Assembly: GCF_030463535.1 (NCBI RefSeq)
Contig: NC_132878.1
Location: 26,360,425 to 26,424,424 of the forward strand
DNA length: 64,000 bases
DNA from: Salminus brasiliensis
Lineage: Eukaryota > Chordata > Actinopteri > Characiformes > Bryconidae
Direction: 5' to 3'
Each line of letters opens with the position of its first letter. Within the stretch, counting starts at the first letter, position 1. The notes beneath the pieces were generated by a model that ran no database searches, was not told the origin of the DNA, and worked only from the letters and a program-made list of their open reading frames with translations. Shown here piece by piece: positions 36,801 through 47,335 of the stretch. A program made the translations under genes and the position numbers.

Positions 36801-37016
36801 GATTATAATACATTTTGCGTTTACACCCCAGTGAAGTACTGTAGAATGACCAAGCTGTGTCCTCTCTCCGCAGCATCCCTGGGTTACTCCAGCAATGACA
36901 GCTACTTCTATGCCGCCATCGTGGCCGTGATCGCAGTGCACGTCGTCCTGGCACTCTTCGTTTACGTGGCATGGAATGAGGGATCGCGGCAGTGGAGGGA
37001 AGGAAAACAGGACTGA
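33403..37016 (+). CDS. vma21: Vma21, V-ATPase assembly factor (three exons)
   Basis: The joined exons 33403-33464, 35947-36056 and 36874-37016 give 104 residues, close to the ~101 of human VMA21. Introns begin GTGAG and GTAGG and end in AG. The protein is a small endoplasmic reticulum membrane chaperone that helps build the Vo sector of the proton-pumping V-ATPase. Exon 1 gives a divergent soluble N-terminus starting MESYDKTS. Exon 2 encodes 'LKTLLFFTILMITLPIGLYF', the first membrane segment. Exon 3 encodes 'DSYFYAAIVAV', the second membrane segment and the 'WNEGSRQWREGKQD' tail, which I recognise as the conserved VMA21 C-terminus. The chosen ATG is the first in the exon and follows AAG. All parts are intact. 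Human VMA21 lies beside GPR50, matching the order here. Confidence 0.96.
33565..33669. repeat. Perfect 33-bp inverted repeat in vma21 intron 1
   Basis: The arms 33565-33597 and 33637-33669 are exact reverse complements. The 39-base centre contains a second stem (GTCTGGC at 33601-33607 with GCCAGAC at 33617-33623). It may be a foldback or miniature transposon, or an intronic hairpin RNA. No TA or other target duplication is obvious. Confidence 0.9.
33806..33846. repeat. (TA)n microsatellite in vma21 intron 1
   Basis: About 19 AT dinucleotides. GT-rich repeats follow at 34094-34130. Confidence 0.9.
34408..34995 (+). mobile_element. Internally deleted Tc1-type element in vma21 intron 1
   Basis: The left end 'CACTGATCAGCCATTACATT' and the following 'AAAAATGGGCAAGCATGAAG' and 'CGACTTTGACAAAGGTCAGA' resemble the start of a well-known fish Tc1-type transposase region, as I remember it. 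The right end 'GGTGGTCATAATATTCTGAT' near 34965 is a decayed inverted partner of the left end. Most of the transposase is missing or replaced by unrelated sequence. Confidence 0.5.
35680..35870. repeat. Interspersed repeat, family G2, copy 2
   Basis: Related to 1236-1420 and 42190-42350. Shared blocks are 'TATAGACAACAGTGTGTC', 'ACAGTGTCAAAAATCTG', 'TTAGAGATCACTGATC', 'TTAGGCATGCAGTGAG' and 'ATTGGTGTAGTTTAAGCTTC'. It lies in vma21 intron 1. Confidence 0.55.
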
Positions 37017-37439
37017 AAAAAAAGGAGACGAAAAATGGGGAGAGGTGGATAAAGAGTGAGAGACAAAGTGAAGGGGGGGGGGTGGAGAGAGTTAGAGTAA
37101 GACACAATGTTGTTTCCACCAAACAGGCATATTAGTGTGCTTCAAAAGAGAGAGAGAGAGAGAGAGAGACAACAAGTAAACAGGCATGTTGTTTAACCAA
37201 TGTCTCCCACACAGCTCCAAACAGGAAAGTTGTAATGCCGTGAAAATGCATTGAAAGTCTGTGTGTGGTTACTGTGTGCTCTAACCTGTCAATCAAAAGA
37301 AGGAAGCTGAACCCTTATCCCAGTGATTCAGCAAATAATTCATTAGGCTAAGAGTGTTGATTTAGGGTCAGTTTTTGCTTTTTATGTTCTACCTAATTTG
37401 TTAAAATAATTTGTTTATTTTTGGTACTCTCACCTGCTT
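37017..37439. other. vma21 3' flank, probable 3' UTR start
   Basis: A-rich sequence follows the stop codon, with a G run at 37073-37081 and a (GA)n tract at 37147-37169. I cannot assign the polyadenylation site; no clear AATAAA lies in the first 400 bases. Confidence 0.4.
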
Positions 37440-37690
37440 TTCAGAATGTCTGCATAATTCAGTGGTTTAGATGTAAACAGTCATTCAGGGTGGGGGGTTT
37501 GCTGTGAAACGGTTCATAGTAGAGAAACTAGGCATTAGGCATTGCCATATATTTAAATATAGCCATTTTATTTACTATCCAAAACCACAAGTGAATCTAC
37601 ACTTGTCTGCTGAGTTTTATTTGTGCTGTTAATAGTAAAATAGTGGTAAATCTGGGAAAATTCTTTGGGGACTATTTTACCCCACAACAC
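37440..37690. repeat. Interspersed repeat, family G1, copy 1
   Basis: It aligns by eye with 56930-57195. Shared blocks are 'GATGTAAACAGTCATTCAG', 'GTGTGAAACGGTT' (here GCTGTGAAACGGTT), 'CATTTTATTTACTATCCAAA' and 'GTAAAATAGTGGTAAATCT'. The same last block recurs at 61268-61288. The family is unknown to me. Confidence 0.6.
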
Positions 37691-38030
37691 CCTACAAGTC
37701 TGACTCTATACTTTTCTCTAGAACGCTATACCTCTCACCAAACCCACTTTGAAGGACTCCGTTCACATCTAAACCATTTAATTATGCAGAAATATGCAAT
37801 AATAATTTCCCTTCAGAGGGACATTCAGGCATATTTCAATATAATCTATATATGCCTCCTCTGGCATGTGCTGTCTGCTACCACAAGCAACAGTTGTTTC
37901 CCTGCACTTTGAAAAGAACACAAAACTCACTCATAATACATGATAGTCATAATAGACGGCAGTGGGCAGATGCTGAATTCCATGAATAAAAATGGTACAT
38001 GAAAAACGGCACTATGTAACACAAGACAGC
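37691..38030. other. Intergenic, no gene seen
   Basis: Unique sequence without a recognisable feature. The open frame at 37643-37912 overlaps repeat family G1 and has no domain. Confidence 0.4.
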
Positions 38031-38032
38031 TA

Positions 38033-38340
38033 CACTACATGTCCAAAAGTGTCCAGACATATACTTTCAATAAAAAAAGACTAACCAAACGAGAGTAGCA
38101 TGCTCTGGAACAGCCGCACATGAGTGTGACATCACCGTGCCCAGTTTTGAGCGAGGGCTAAAAGAGGTATAACCCCCTCTAAATGAGTGAGGACCACTGC
38201 AACTGCATTCTCTGTATGAAAGCTGATGTAATAGAGCTCCTTCCAGTACCTTCGGAATGAGTACCCAATGATTAACTTCACTAATGCTCAATTCTTTTGG
38301 CTGTATACAATCAGGTGTCCACAAACTTTTGAACACATTG
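38033..38340 (+). mobile_element. Short Tc1-derived element, family M, with TA duplication
   Basis: It is flanked by TA (38031-38032 and 38341-38342). The left end 'CACTACATGTCCAAAAGTGT' and the right end 'GGTGTCCACAAACTTTTGAA' are imperfect inverted repeats. The 308-base body has no transposase. It belongs with 48107-48425, 59093-59520 and 26399-26567. Confidence 0.7.
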
Positions 38341-38342
38341 TA

Positions 38343-40557
38343 ACATAGTGTTTTCGAATGAGATGGTCTGGGAGAACCTCTTACAAGAGGTTGTTCTTAG
38401 TAACTGTTATTTAACTACTTTCCTACACTGTTAAGAAGCAGCACAGTGACAAAGTAGTTCAGTCTTGTTGAAACCACCCACAAAAAAACTAAAAACTAAT
38501 TGCTGTCAAGAATTCCCTCTGGAAAATAAGAACCAATGGTTAGTACAGATTTACAGCTTCATTTACAAAGTGAGGAATGCATACAAGTGTTCTACAAAAA
38601 GATTCAGCGACTATCCATTGACTTCTTTTTAAAAAAATTTTAGGTGATGGTTTCCGTTCTTTTCTAAGCGCAGGAAAACACAAAATCCATGTCTGTGGTA
38701 ATCGGATGCGGCAAAGTAGAGATCAGGTTGAAAATCGATGGAGCATTGCTTTAAATGAGAGTCATGAGAGGGCTTGGCAGAATTGTAGCTTTCTCATAGC
38801 CGGGAACAGCCTGAATTGAAAGCTTGCTATTTGGCACATTTACATTTAAATGGCTTTTATTTGGAGACATTAAATACCAGTCACTAATCAGTGGCCCCTC
38901 AAGGCCTGAGTCATCATGCCTCCTGGCAGATGTTAAAAGGCACGATGATTAGGTTTGTGTACGTTTACGTCTCTCGGGCAGGATTTTCCCATGACACCCC
39001 AAACACTCGTACAACGTTTTGCTTGCATCCAAAACAATAGCGGTATGAAATCATAGGAAAAGCTTATTTCATCTTTCAAGAGGCTCTAATTAAGAAAGAC
39101 ACCACTTTTAGTTGACATCAGAGAGAATTAGTGTTTGGACTCATTGAAAAAGAGCCGTGCTCCGTTTCAGCGAATTGACTGCCACGTCAACTTTTACTGT
39201 TTGTTTCCATGGCGATGTTGCAGCAGCCAATCAGAAATTGAGACTCATATCAAAGTGCAGAGTTGACGGTTTTCTGTTGTAATCGCATGCACGCTGTAAA
39301 AACAGTCAGCATCACCACAGTATGGAGGGGGTTGTAATTGCCTTGTAAGGCCCTTATTAAGACTTGTCCGTCACTGGTATATAACTGGCATATTGCTACT
39401 ACTGCACTATTGAGTAGTAACTATGGTAACTAGTATTATGGAAAATGCTTAATTCACTCTATTTAATGCTATTCGGCTTCACTAGTTAGCTATTAGTCTG
39501 CTATATGACTTAATAAGTGCATAATAATGGACACATTTAATATTTGTGGAAAAGATTATAAATAATTATATTGTATAACACAAATAAAAGTGCTTTGAAA
39601 AATGCTTAATTCAACCTCATTACTGCTCATGTAATAAGCAGCCAGTTATTTATCAGCTGTTGAATTTTATAAGGCTTAATAAGGGCTTTTCAATTTCTTA
39701 TACTGAAATTTAAGACATTAAGTTTTCATTCTCTTAGAACTGATAGCTGTTAATGGTTTTTGTTATTATGTGTTGGGTGTATGTAGGTAAATTAGGTTCA
39801 ATTACGTTTGTCCTCAGCTAATTGTTTTAGATGGCAACATGTTTTGAGGTGTTAAAATTACATCAGATCCCAAAATGTATGTTTTGTTTCTGTTCTCGCG
39901 TGTTCTGTCATCATTTCATTATTTAATAAAAAAAAATGATTCATGTTTTCGAAGAAAGCACTCCTTGCATTGAAGTATGGTCTGAGTTTGTGATCTCTGC
40001 GGGCTTCTCTAAATGTAGCATCAGGTTGTTTTTATTCTTATTAAAGCAGCATGATGCAGCATTTCGCCCTTAAAATAACAGCTTCAAAATCATTTTAAAG
40101 CTCCACTAACCTGTAATATGGGGCATAGCATCTGTATAATTGCTTGTCTGGGCTCGGCACGCCAGCAACTACAATAAGTAACTTTGGTAATGGTCATGAC
40201 AATGCTCGCGAGAATAATATTTGTGTAAAATCCTGGAATATTACTCTGCCAAGGCCCCATATTATACCCCCCACTAAACCAACATTTTCTTGCATTTTTT
40301 GCAAAAGAAAGCATGCAACATTGAAGAGGTCTTCATACAGCACACTGTTCACCCCTTAGTCCAAACTATATGTGTAAACTAAGCTTCAACTAAGTTTCAA
40401 CCCCCTGTATTTGTGATGTCATGAGAAACATCACCTTTATGAATAAGCAGTTATGTGGCTATTTGCCAATAGCAGTTTAGCTGTGCTCCAACTCCAACTC
40501 CAACTGTGTTTTCAAATCAGACCCAACACAGAACAGGCAATTATTAGAACAAAGCTC
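38343..40557. other. Intergenic; possible conserved non-coding element
   Basis: No exon is recognised. The part 38780-39300 is unique, free of repeats and of mixed composition, unlike most of the window. Such stretches often prove to be conserved enhancers, but conservation cannot be seen from one sequence. Confidence 0.35.
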
Positions 40558-40565
40558 ATTATTTG

Positions 40566-40795
40566 ATTGCGGTTGGTGTGGCGCAACAGATAACACCACT
40601 ACCTGCCACTGAGCTACCACACCACGTGGGAGACTGGGGTTTGATTCCCAGTCTGGGTGACTATGCTGCGCTACACCAATAAGAGTCCTTGGGCAGGACT
40701 CCTAACACTACATTGGCCCTCCTCTGTAATACAAGTTACCTTGTAAGTCGCTCTGGATAAGAGCGTCTGCTAAATGCCATAAATGTAAATGTAAA
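40566..40795 (+). repeat. SINE with 8-bp target-site duplication
   Basis: The head has polymerase III promoter-like boxes ('TGGCGCAACAGAT' near 40579 and 'GGTTTGATTCCC' near 40638). The tail contains 'AGTCGCTCTGGATAAGAGCG' and 'TCTGCTAAATG', which I recognise as a widespread fish SINE/LINE-derived tail. It ends in short ATGTAA repeats. An 8-base duplication ATTATTTG flanks it (40558-40565 and 40796-40803). It is a complete, fairly young copy. Confidence 0.85.
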
Positions 40796-41069
40796 ATTAT
40801 TTGTCATTCTTAAAGGTACAGTAAGAAAACCAGTTTCATTTTAAGGGATGAGGAGAGATTGGGAAATAATGTACAATGAATTATGATCGTTAATAATAAC
40901 ATACTGCCTTAAAGAGAGGGGTTCTTCACTGCTTCTTCAGTAACAGCAACTTTGACGACTAAAAGAACCAGTGGTCCTTTGTCTGGTTAAAGGGTTTTTT
41001 ATTGCTCTCTGTAGAGCCTTTTAAAATGGTGCTGTAGTACTTTTGACATTTTAGCTAGATTATTCAAAA

Positions 41070-41730
41070 AGCTTTTTTGGTATTAATTATTAATAATAAT
41101 AATCATTTTTATCATCCCTGTTTGTTATAATGATGCTAGACCATGTGTTCTTAATGATAGCATTCTGGAATAAGTAGAGGAGCTATGTCCATTTATTTTA
41201 TTTGTATGTTTGTTTAAACCTTCAACATGGAAGAGAAACTCCTTTTAACAATTCCCTGATAATAGAGCCCCCCACACTCCTCAGCCCTGACCGACTTTAA
41301 GAAACTAACAGAAGTCGCAGATGCTGAGGAGTGTGGGGGGCTCTATTATCAGGGCATTGTTAAAATGACTTCGCTTTTAAAAGGAGTTTCTTTTCCGTGT
41401 TGAAGGTTTAAACAAACATACAAATAAAATAAATGGACAAAGCTCCTCTACTTATTCCAAAAAGAGTATTTGGTGTTAATAATAATAATATTTTTTATCA
41501 TCCCTGTTTATTATAATGATGATAGACCATGTGTTCTCAATGATAGCATTCTGGAATAAGTAGAGGAGCTTTGTCCATTTATTTTATTTGTATGTTTGTT
41601 TAAACCTTCAACACAGAAGAGAAACTCCTTTTAAAAGTGAAGTCATTTTTACCAATGCCCTAATAATGAAGCCCCCCACACTCCTCAGCATCTGCGACTT
41701 CTGTCAGTTTCTTAAAGTCGGTCAGGGCTG
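41070..41730. repeat. Complex palindromic repeat (direct, inverted, direct)
   Basis: A block of about 200 bases occurs three times: + at 41070-41278, reversed at 41322-41462, and + at 41463-41685. A 45-base partner block occurs + at 41279-41322 and reversed at 41685-41729. Sequence 41279-41462 is thus the reverse complement of 41463-41729 with small indels, preceded by one more direct copy. Signature phrases are 'GAGTGTGGGGGGCTCTATTA' and 'GTATGTTTGTTTAAACCTTC'. Copies differ by few bases. Confidence 0.9.
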
Positions 41731-41768
41731 AAAAATCAATAGTGAAAGCTGCATGAGTCAGAACATTA

Positions 41769-41801
41769 GAGAGAGAGAGAGAGGGAGAGAGAGAGAGAGA
41801 C
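41769..41801. repeat. (GA)n microsatellite
   Basis: A GA run with one GGGA interruption. Confidence 0.9.
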
Positions 41802-42079
41802 ATGTAGGGAAAGTGTAGAAGTGTAGGTGTGGAAATTTTGAGAGCATGTCTGAGCGGAGAGAACAGCAGTGTTTCACCCTGTTCCATCAGACATCTGTTC
41901 CGTTTCTGTGAATCTGTTCACATTCTCTCCAGATCACCTCAGTGTCTACCCTGCGTTCAGCTCTTACGTTCAAACATCACATCTCGTGTCCCCAGTTTTC
42001 CTCCTCTTAACCTGAATGTCTTGGATCGCGTAAGACGTGTTTGCTGTCTGAAGTTAAGTTTTGCTTCTTTGCTTTTACG

Positions 42080-42350
42080 CTGACGCTACGAGGCTAATGT
42101 TGCTAACAAGCTGTGGAAGCTTATTCCCCACCAATTAGCAGCAAACCTTAATCATCACACATCACACACAGAGATCAGGCCCCAAGACGAGCCAAGGCTG
42201 CTACCACTGTTTTTGCTAGTTATGCTAATGTTCTATAGGTTGTAGGTAACAGTGTTTCTAACCGTGTCAGAGAGCACATAAACACGTCTATTAGAGATCA
42301 CTGATGATGATTTAGGCATGTGTGCAGTTAGCTAGAATGACCATGTTTTG
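42080..42350. repeat. Interspersed repeat, family G2, copy 3
   Basis: It shares 'GTTGCTAACAA', 'GCTAGTTATGCTAATGTTCT', 'GTAACAGTGTTTCTAACCG', 'ATTAGAGATCACTGATGATG' and 'TTTAGGCATG' with the copies at 1236 and 35680. A piece like the family's far end recurs at 43010-43075 ('CTAATTGGTGTAGTGTATGC'). Confidence 0.55.
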
Positions 42351-42799
42351 GCTTTTTAACGAGAAGACACTGGGGACACGGAGGTGTCCATCATGGTTAG
42401 GATGTTGTGGCCAAGGAGGGGCTTTAAGTAGGCCTAAGTTGTAGGACCATAACAGTGTGTAATTGTGAGGGTGGGAGGGACTTAAATACCTCTAAAACCA
42501 TAGGACTACAAAAGGTACATTAACATATACACATTTACCAAGACTAGTGCATAACCTTAATAGCCTGTATGGTCAAATCATCTACTTTCAGTTCTTATTT
42601 TTGTGACCATTTAAAAAAAATAAATCCACCATCCTTCAAGTATTTCACTGAACACTGAACTTTTAGTCCTATAGGTCTGTGCGATAGGCTAGAACTGTGT
42701 GTGACATTTATCTAAATACTGATTTGGACATTTCAGAATATTTAGTCATTTTGGTGTTATGACTGATTTGTGTATTTTCTTCCTGTTGTAAAATCCTTG

Positions 42800-42864
42800 T
42801 AATTTTATTTATTTTATTTTATTTATTTATTTATTTATTTATTTATTTGGGGGGGGGGGGGGGG
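42800..42864. repeat. (ATTT)n followed by a 16-G run
   Basis: ATTT repeats at about 42803-42848 join directly to an unbroken G tract at 42849-42864. The exact G count is error-prone in assemblies. Confidence 0.85.
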
Positions 42865-43971
42865 TGGTGGGATTACGTGAATCTGCTTGTTGCTCTATAT
42901 TTTTGGCAGGCCTTTCTCATGAATGGACCAATAGAAATGCTCCAAAATTACCTGCAAGGTTCCCACTCATTCTGGAAAATCTGAAAATATGTCTGGTCAC
43001 CTTAAGTTAGCACTATGCTAATTGGTGTAGTGTATGCTTCCATAACATGCTAGCTTTACCATTAGCCTCTGAACTGTTCATTTGACCTGCTGTTCAGATA
43101 CATCAGATGCTGTTTACAATGGGAGCAATTAACTCAAAGGTTTTGGTTAGATGTGTTTTTGCTTGATGCTTTACAATGCTTTTCACTGTGGTCTTTATTG
43201 AGTCTGGTTAGTGGGTCAGCAGCAGCATCATCAGTTGACCTCCAGACCAAATAACATGCGTGATGAGTCTTTTACTGCTACTGCAGGGATGGGTCCTCTC
43301 ACAAATGTAATGCTTTTTGCTGACGTAGGCCATGTACACATGACGTTTTTCTTGGAAACGTGCTTTTGAATATGCAAGCTCTCCTCACATTAAAAACGAA
43401 TATGGGTCACGTACCCTCTTGAATGTTAAGATCAGATCTGAGCAAAAAATCGGAAGTGAGCTCCTTTTTATGAGCGGTTAGCCTCCCTGCTGTTCCTGTA
43501 ACGTCCAGCCACGCTAGACCTGACTACAATAAGATGAGATTAGCTGTTATTTAAAAGAAAATCACCCCTTCATTCAGTCTGCCTCTTTCTTTCTGTCTGT
43601 CTCTTCCTTTCTTTCTTTTTTCACTTGCTAGCTGAATCACTCCATGACCCAGAAGTGCTAAACAGGCCTATTAGCGACTAGCCCCCTGAAACTAGCTAGT
43701 TACAGCTAAAAAAAAATCTATTATAAAAGTCCTCTTACACATTTTCTACTAATGCACCTTTTTATATCAGCCATTCTGTAGCTTCTACCCTGTGTGTGTG
43801 TACAAGGGAGAGAGAGAGAGTATGTGTGTGAGTGTTCTATACATTTTCAAGAACAAAATATCCAATGTAGTAAAACCAGACAAAAACAGGAAAAACCTAC
43901 AGGAGTGCATTTTTATGATGTGATACATGGGGGGAGTTACTTTTAGTAGTACATATCAGTACTTACATATA
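42865..43971. other. Intergenic, no gene seen
   Basis: Contains a fragment related to repeat family G2 at 43010-43075 and a short CT-rich stretch near 43576-43620. No exon is recognised. Confidence 0.4.
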
Positions 43972-43973
43972 TA

Positions 43974-45548
43974 CAGTGCCCTCCATAATTATTGGCACCC
44001 CTGGTTAAGATGTGTTCTTTAGTTTTTTTCTAAATAATATAGGACCACAATGGAAAAAAGAGTAAAATCCAAGTGAATTTATTCAGTAGGAAAAAAATCC
44101 CACATTAAGAAATAATTGTTTAACATCAAATCATGTGTGCCACAATTATTGGCACCCCTGATGTTAATACTTTGTACAACCCCCTTTTGCCAACAAAACA
44201 GCACCTAATCTTCTCTTATAATGTTTCACAAGATGGGAGAATACAGATAGAGGGATCTTTGACCATTCCTCTTTGCACAATCTCTCTAAATCATCCAGCG
44301 ACCTGGGTCCTCTCCTCTGCACTCTCCTCTTCAGCTCACCCCACAGGTTTTCAATGGGGTTGAGGTCTGGGGACTGAGATGGCCATGGGAGGAGCTTGAT
44401 TCTGTGTGTGGTGAACCATTTCTGTGTAGATTTGGCCATATGTTTTGGGTCATTATCTTGCTGAAAGACCCAGTGACGACCCATCTTCAGCTTTTGGGCA
44501 GAAGCCACCAGATTTTGTTTTAAAATGTCCTGGTATTTCAAAGCATTCATGATGCCATGCACTAACAAGGTTCCCAGGGCCTTTGGAAGAGAAACAGGCC
44601 CACAGTATCACTGATCCTCCCTCATATTTCACAGTGGGCATGAGGTGCTTTTCTGCATACTCAGCTCTTGTGTTACGCCAGACCTACTTAGAGCATTTGT
44701 TGCCAAAAAGCTCTATCTTAGTTTCATCTGACCAAAGCACACAGTCCCAGTTGAAGTTCCAGTACTGCTTAGCAAACTCCAAACGTTTGCGTTTATGATT
44801 GTGAGTGAGAAAAGGTTTTTTCCGTGCATGCCTCCCAAACAGCTTGTTGGCATGCAGATAGCGCCTGATGGTTGTTTTGGAGACTTTGTGACCCCAAGAA
44901 GCTCCCATTTGTTGCAATTCTGTAACAGTGAGCTTTGAAAACCTTTTTATTTCTCCTATCATCCTCCTCACTGTGCGTGGTGGCAAAATACACTTGCGTC
45001 CTCGTCCAGGCTCGTTTACCACTGTTCCAGTTGTTTTAAACTTCTTAATAATTCCTCTGACAGTGGATATGGAGAGGTGGAGGTGAGTGGCTATTTTCTT
45101 GTAGCCATTGCCTGACTTGTGGAGGTCAACACACATCTGTCTTACTTGAATGGTATGTTCCTTTGTCTTTCCCATGTTGAAGAGAAATGGCCTCTGTGTC
45201 ACGTCATATTTATACCCCAGGGAAACAGGAAGTTGTGTATTACTAATTAAATGTTCTTACATACTCTGATCAACTTCGTAAACTACTGTAGAATTGACAG
45301 AAATACTTTAATTACATTTATTTCCTAAGAAATGTTAGGGGTGCCAATAATTGTGGAACAGGTGATTTTATGAAGAATAATTATTTCTTAGTCAGGGATT
45401 TTTTTTTTCCTTAAAATTCACTTGAGTTAAAGGTTGGATTTTACTCTTTTTTCCATCGTGGTCTTATATTATTTAGAAAAAAACTCAATTTATCAGAAGC
45501 TAAAGAACACATCTTAACCAGGGGTGCCAATAATTATGGAGGGCACTG
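43974..45548 (-). mobile_element. Full-length Tc1 transposon with IR/DR ends
   Basis: The 1575-base element is bounded by TA (43972-43973 and 45549-45550). Its ends are perfect inverted copies starting CAGTGCCCTCCATAATTATT. Each terminal repeat, about 190-210 bases, holds two copies of the transposase-binding type motif 'AATTATTGGCACCCCT', outer at 43985-44003 and inner at 44142-44159, mirrored at 45338-45354 and 45521-45539. That is the IR/DR arrangement of Sleeping Beauty-like elements. The ends are well kept but the gene inside is broken, so it could move only if supplied with enzyme from elsewhere. Confidence 0.95.
44164..45175 (-). pseudogene. Tc1 transposase, DD34E type, disrupted
   Basis: Read on the minus strand from the methionine at 45175 ('MGKTKEHTIQVRQ'). 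Paired-like helix-turn-helix DNA-binding domains come first, with a 'GRGRKC' linker. The DDE catalytic core follows: first Asp in 'LWSDETKIE', second in 'VFQQDNDPKH', Glu in 'SPDLNPIENLWGELKR'. The full length would be about 335 residues, normal for Tc1. Two lesions are visible: an in-frame stop just after 'FGNKCSK' (about 44684) and a one-base frameshift near 44565-44570. All three catalytic residues remain, and there are only two lesions, so the insertion looks young. Confidence 0.92.
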
Positions 45549-45589
45549 TATATATAATACTTATGGGTCATATTATTGCATTGATATAA

Positions 45590-45625
45590 ATAATAATATA
45601 AATAATTATATATATATATAATAAA
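45590..45625. repeat. AT-rich (TA)n stretch
   Basis: ATAATTATATATATATATAA-type low-complexity sequence directly 3' of the Tc1 element. Confidence 0.7.
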
Positions 45626-45794
45626 CTTGAAATGTGGGACAAACTATTACGTGTAGATACGCAGTATACAAACACATCTAAATAAACTAAAAACACAGAC
45701 AATTGTATGGTTAGTCTTTTATTAAGCTCATTGATTGAACGTTCACAGTGCAGGCTAGAAAAATAAGTCCACATTTCAATTCATTGTTCCCCCA

Positions 45795-46400
45795 GTGATC
45801 TCCAGTGTTCTGGCTCTCTGGTCGCAAAGCAGCCCCAAACCATGCTCTCTCCACTATGTTTCACAGCTGAGATGTGGTTTGGTGTTGGTGTGCACTAACC
45901 TGGGTTCTTTTCCTCCAAACATAGTGTGTCCCGCCATAGAACATTTTCCCAGAAGCACTGTGGAACATCCAGGTGTTCTTGGGCAAACATTAGACGGGCC
46001 ACAATGTTTTTATTGGACCGCAGCGACTTCCGTCATGGTGTCCTTCCTCGAACGCCATTCTTGTTCAGTGTTTTTCTAAGTGGACTGCAGAACAAAGATT
46101 CTTTGCATTTTGTAGAGACATTTGTAGGTATTTTGCTGTTACCCTCTGTGCCCTTGGAGGGATTTTAACAGTGACACTCACTTGTAGAGAGAGTAGCCAT
46201 GGATTGATGTACAACCAGGTCTTTAGAAATACTTTTGTAGCCTTTTCAACCTTCATGCATCTCTATAAGTCCTCAGTGCCTGAAAGTTGTTGGCATCACA
46301 GTGTGGTTCACATTAACCAATCTTTCTTGAGGACAACAGATTTGTCACTTCCTGTCTCTTCATGCATTCGCACCGTACATCAGGGTGTGTTTGAGTCAAC
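45795..46400 (-). mobile_element. Decayed DNA-transposon remnant
   Basis: On the minus strand the segment resembles the 5' half of a Tc1/mariner-like transposase gene. '+' strand phrases such as 'GGAACATCCAGGTGTTCTTG', 'CCATTCTTGTTCAGTGTTTT' and 'CCCCAAACCATGCTCTCTCC' are typical of such remnants read backwards. All frames are interrupted. The class is from memory and could be wrong. Confidence 0.35.
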
Positions 46401-46451
46401 CTAAACCCCTCTTCCCTCCCTGTGAGTCACTCTCACCTAAACACTGACCCA

Positions 46452-46457
<6 letters not shown>

Positions 46458-46493
<36 letters not shown>
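46458..46493. repeat. (CT)n microsatellite
   Basis: Uninterrupted CT run of about 18 units. Confidence 0.95.
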
Positions 46494-46494
<1 letters not shown>

Positions 46495-47079
46495 GGTTAG
46501 ATGTAAGTGCTGGTTGTACAATGCTTCATGTCTGTCATTTCCTCTGTTTTTGTGAGTGAAAGCTGAACACTGCTAAAGCCAGACAATGCAGCATCACAGA
46601 GAGGTCATGAAAGGACACAAACACACACAAAACATCTGTTCTTCCTGAACTATAGTCTGACAAAAGCATTTTCCTTCAGCCAAGTTAAAAAAAAAATATT
46701 CCACGTTCCGCCACTGGCAGCTTTGTGTTTATTCAGGCCTTTACATTGTGTCAGAATTTTATATTGAGCCAACCAACTGAAATGCTCAAAATGAACTGGA
46801 AGAAAACTTCCATTGAAAGTATGCTAAGACGAGCATGATCACAACATAAACAAGAAGAAACAACCTAGTTAGAACCGTCGGTGGCATTTCACCAAGTTTG
46901 GGACCAAAATATCTTCTCTTTATTGTGAAAAAGGTTGTGTGGCATAACATGACCTCTATTATGTTTCATGTATCATTTCATGTGACCCTACCTGGTAAAG
47001 GACTCAAGCCCTTACCTCAGAACCTTAAGATGTAGACCACATGTTTACCAGTTTTTAGGGCCTCAAGAAGATGGCGTGT
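46494..47079. other. Intergenic, no gene seen
   Basis: Unique sequence; no exon, RNA gene or clear repeat is recognised. Confidence 0.4.
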
Positions 47080-47335
47080 GACAAACGCAGCGGTAGCAAT
47101 GCTGGACGAGGCTGGGAGCTGTGATATCAATGCTAACACTGTGGTAGCAATGCTGGGCGAAGCCAGCAGCTAACACGCTAACACAGCGGTAGAGATGCTA
47201 TACAGTGTGCTAGCACCTTGGTAACAATGCTGGATGAGGCCTGCAGACTGCATACTAACTGTGGTAAGGATGCTGGGCAAGGCTGACGGGCAGTGTGCTT
47301 ACACCGCGGTAACATTGCTGGACAAGGTGCTAATT
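47080..47335. repeat. Degenerate minisatellite with GGTAGCAATGCTGG motif
   Basis: Six diverged units begin with GGTA(G/A)CAATGCTGG-like sequence at about 47090, 47142, 47189, 47219, 47263 and 47308, spaced 30-53 bases. The linking sequence (GCTAACAC, GAGGCTG) also recurs. Confidence 0.7.
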
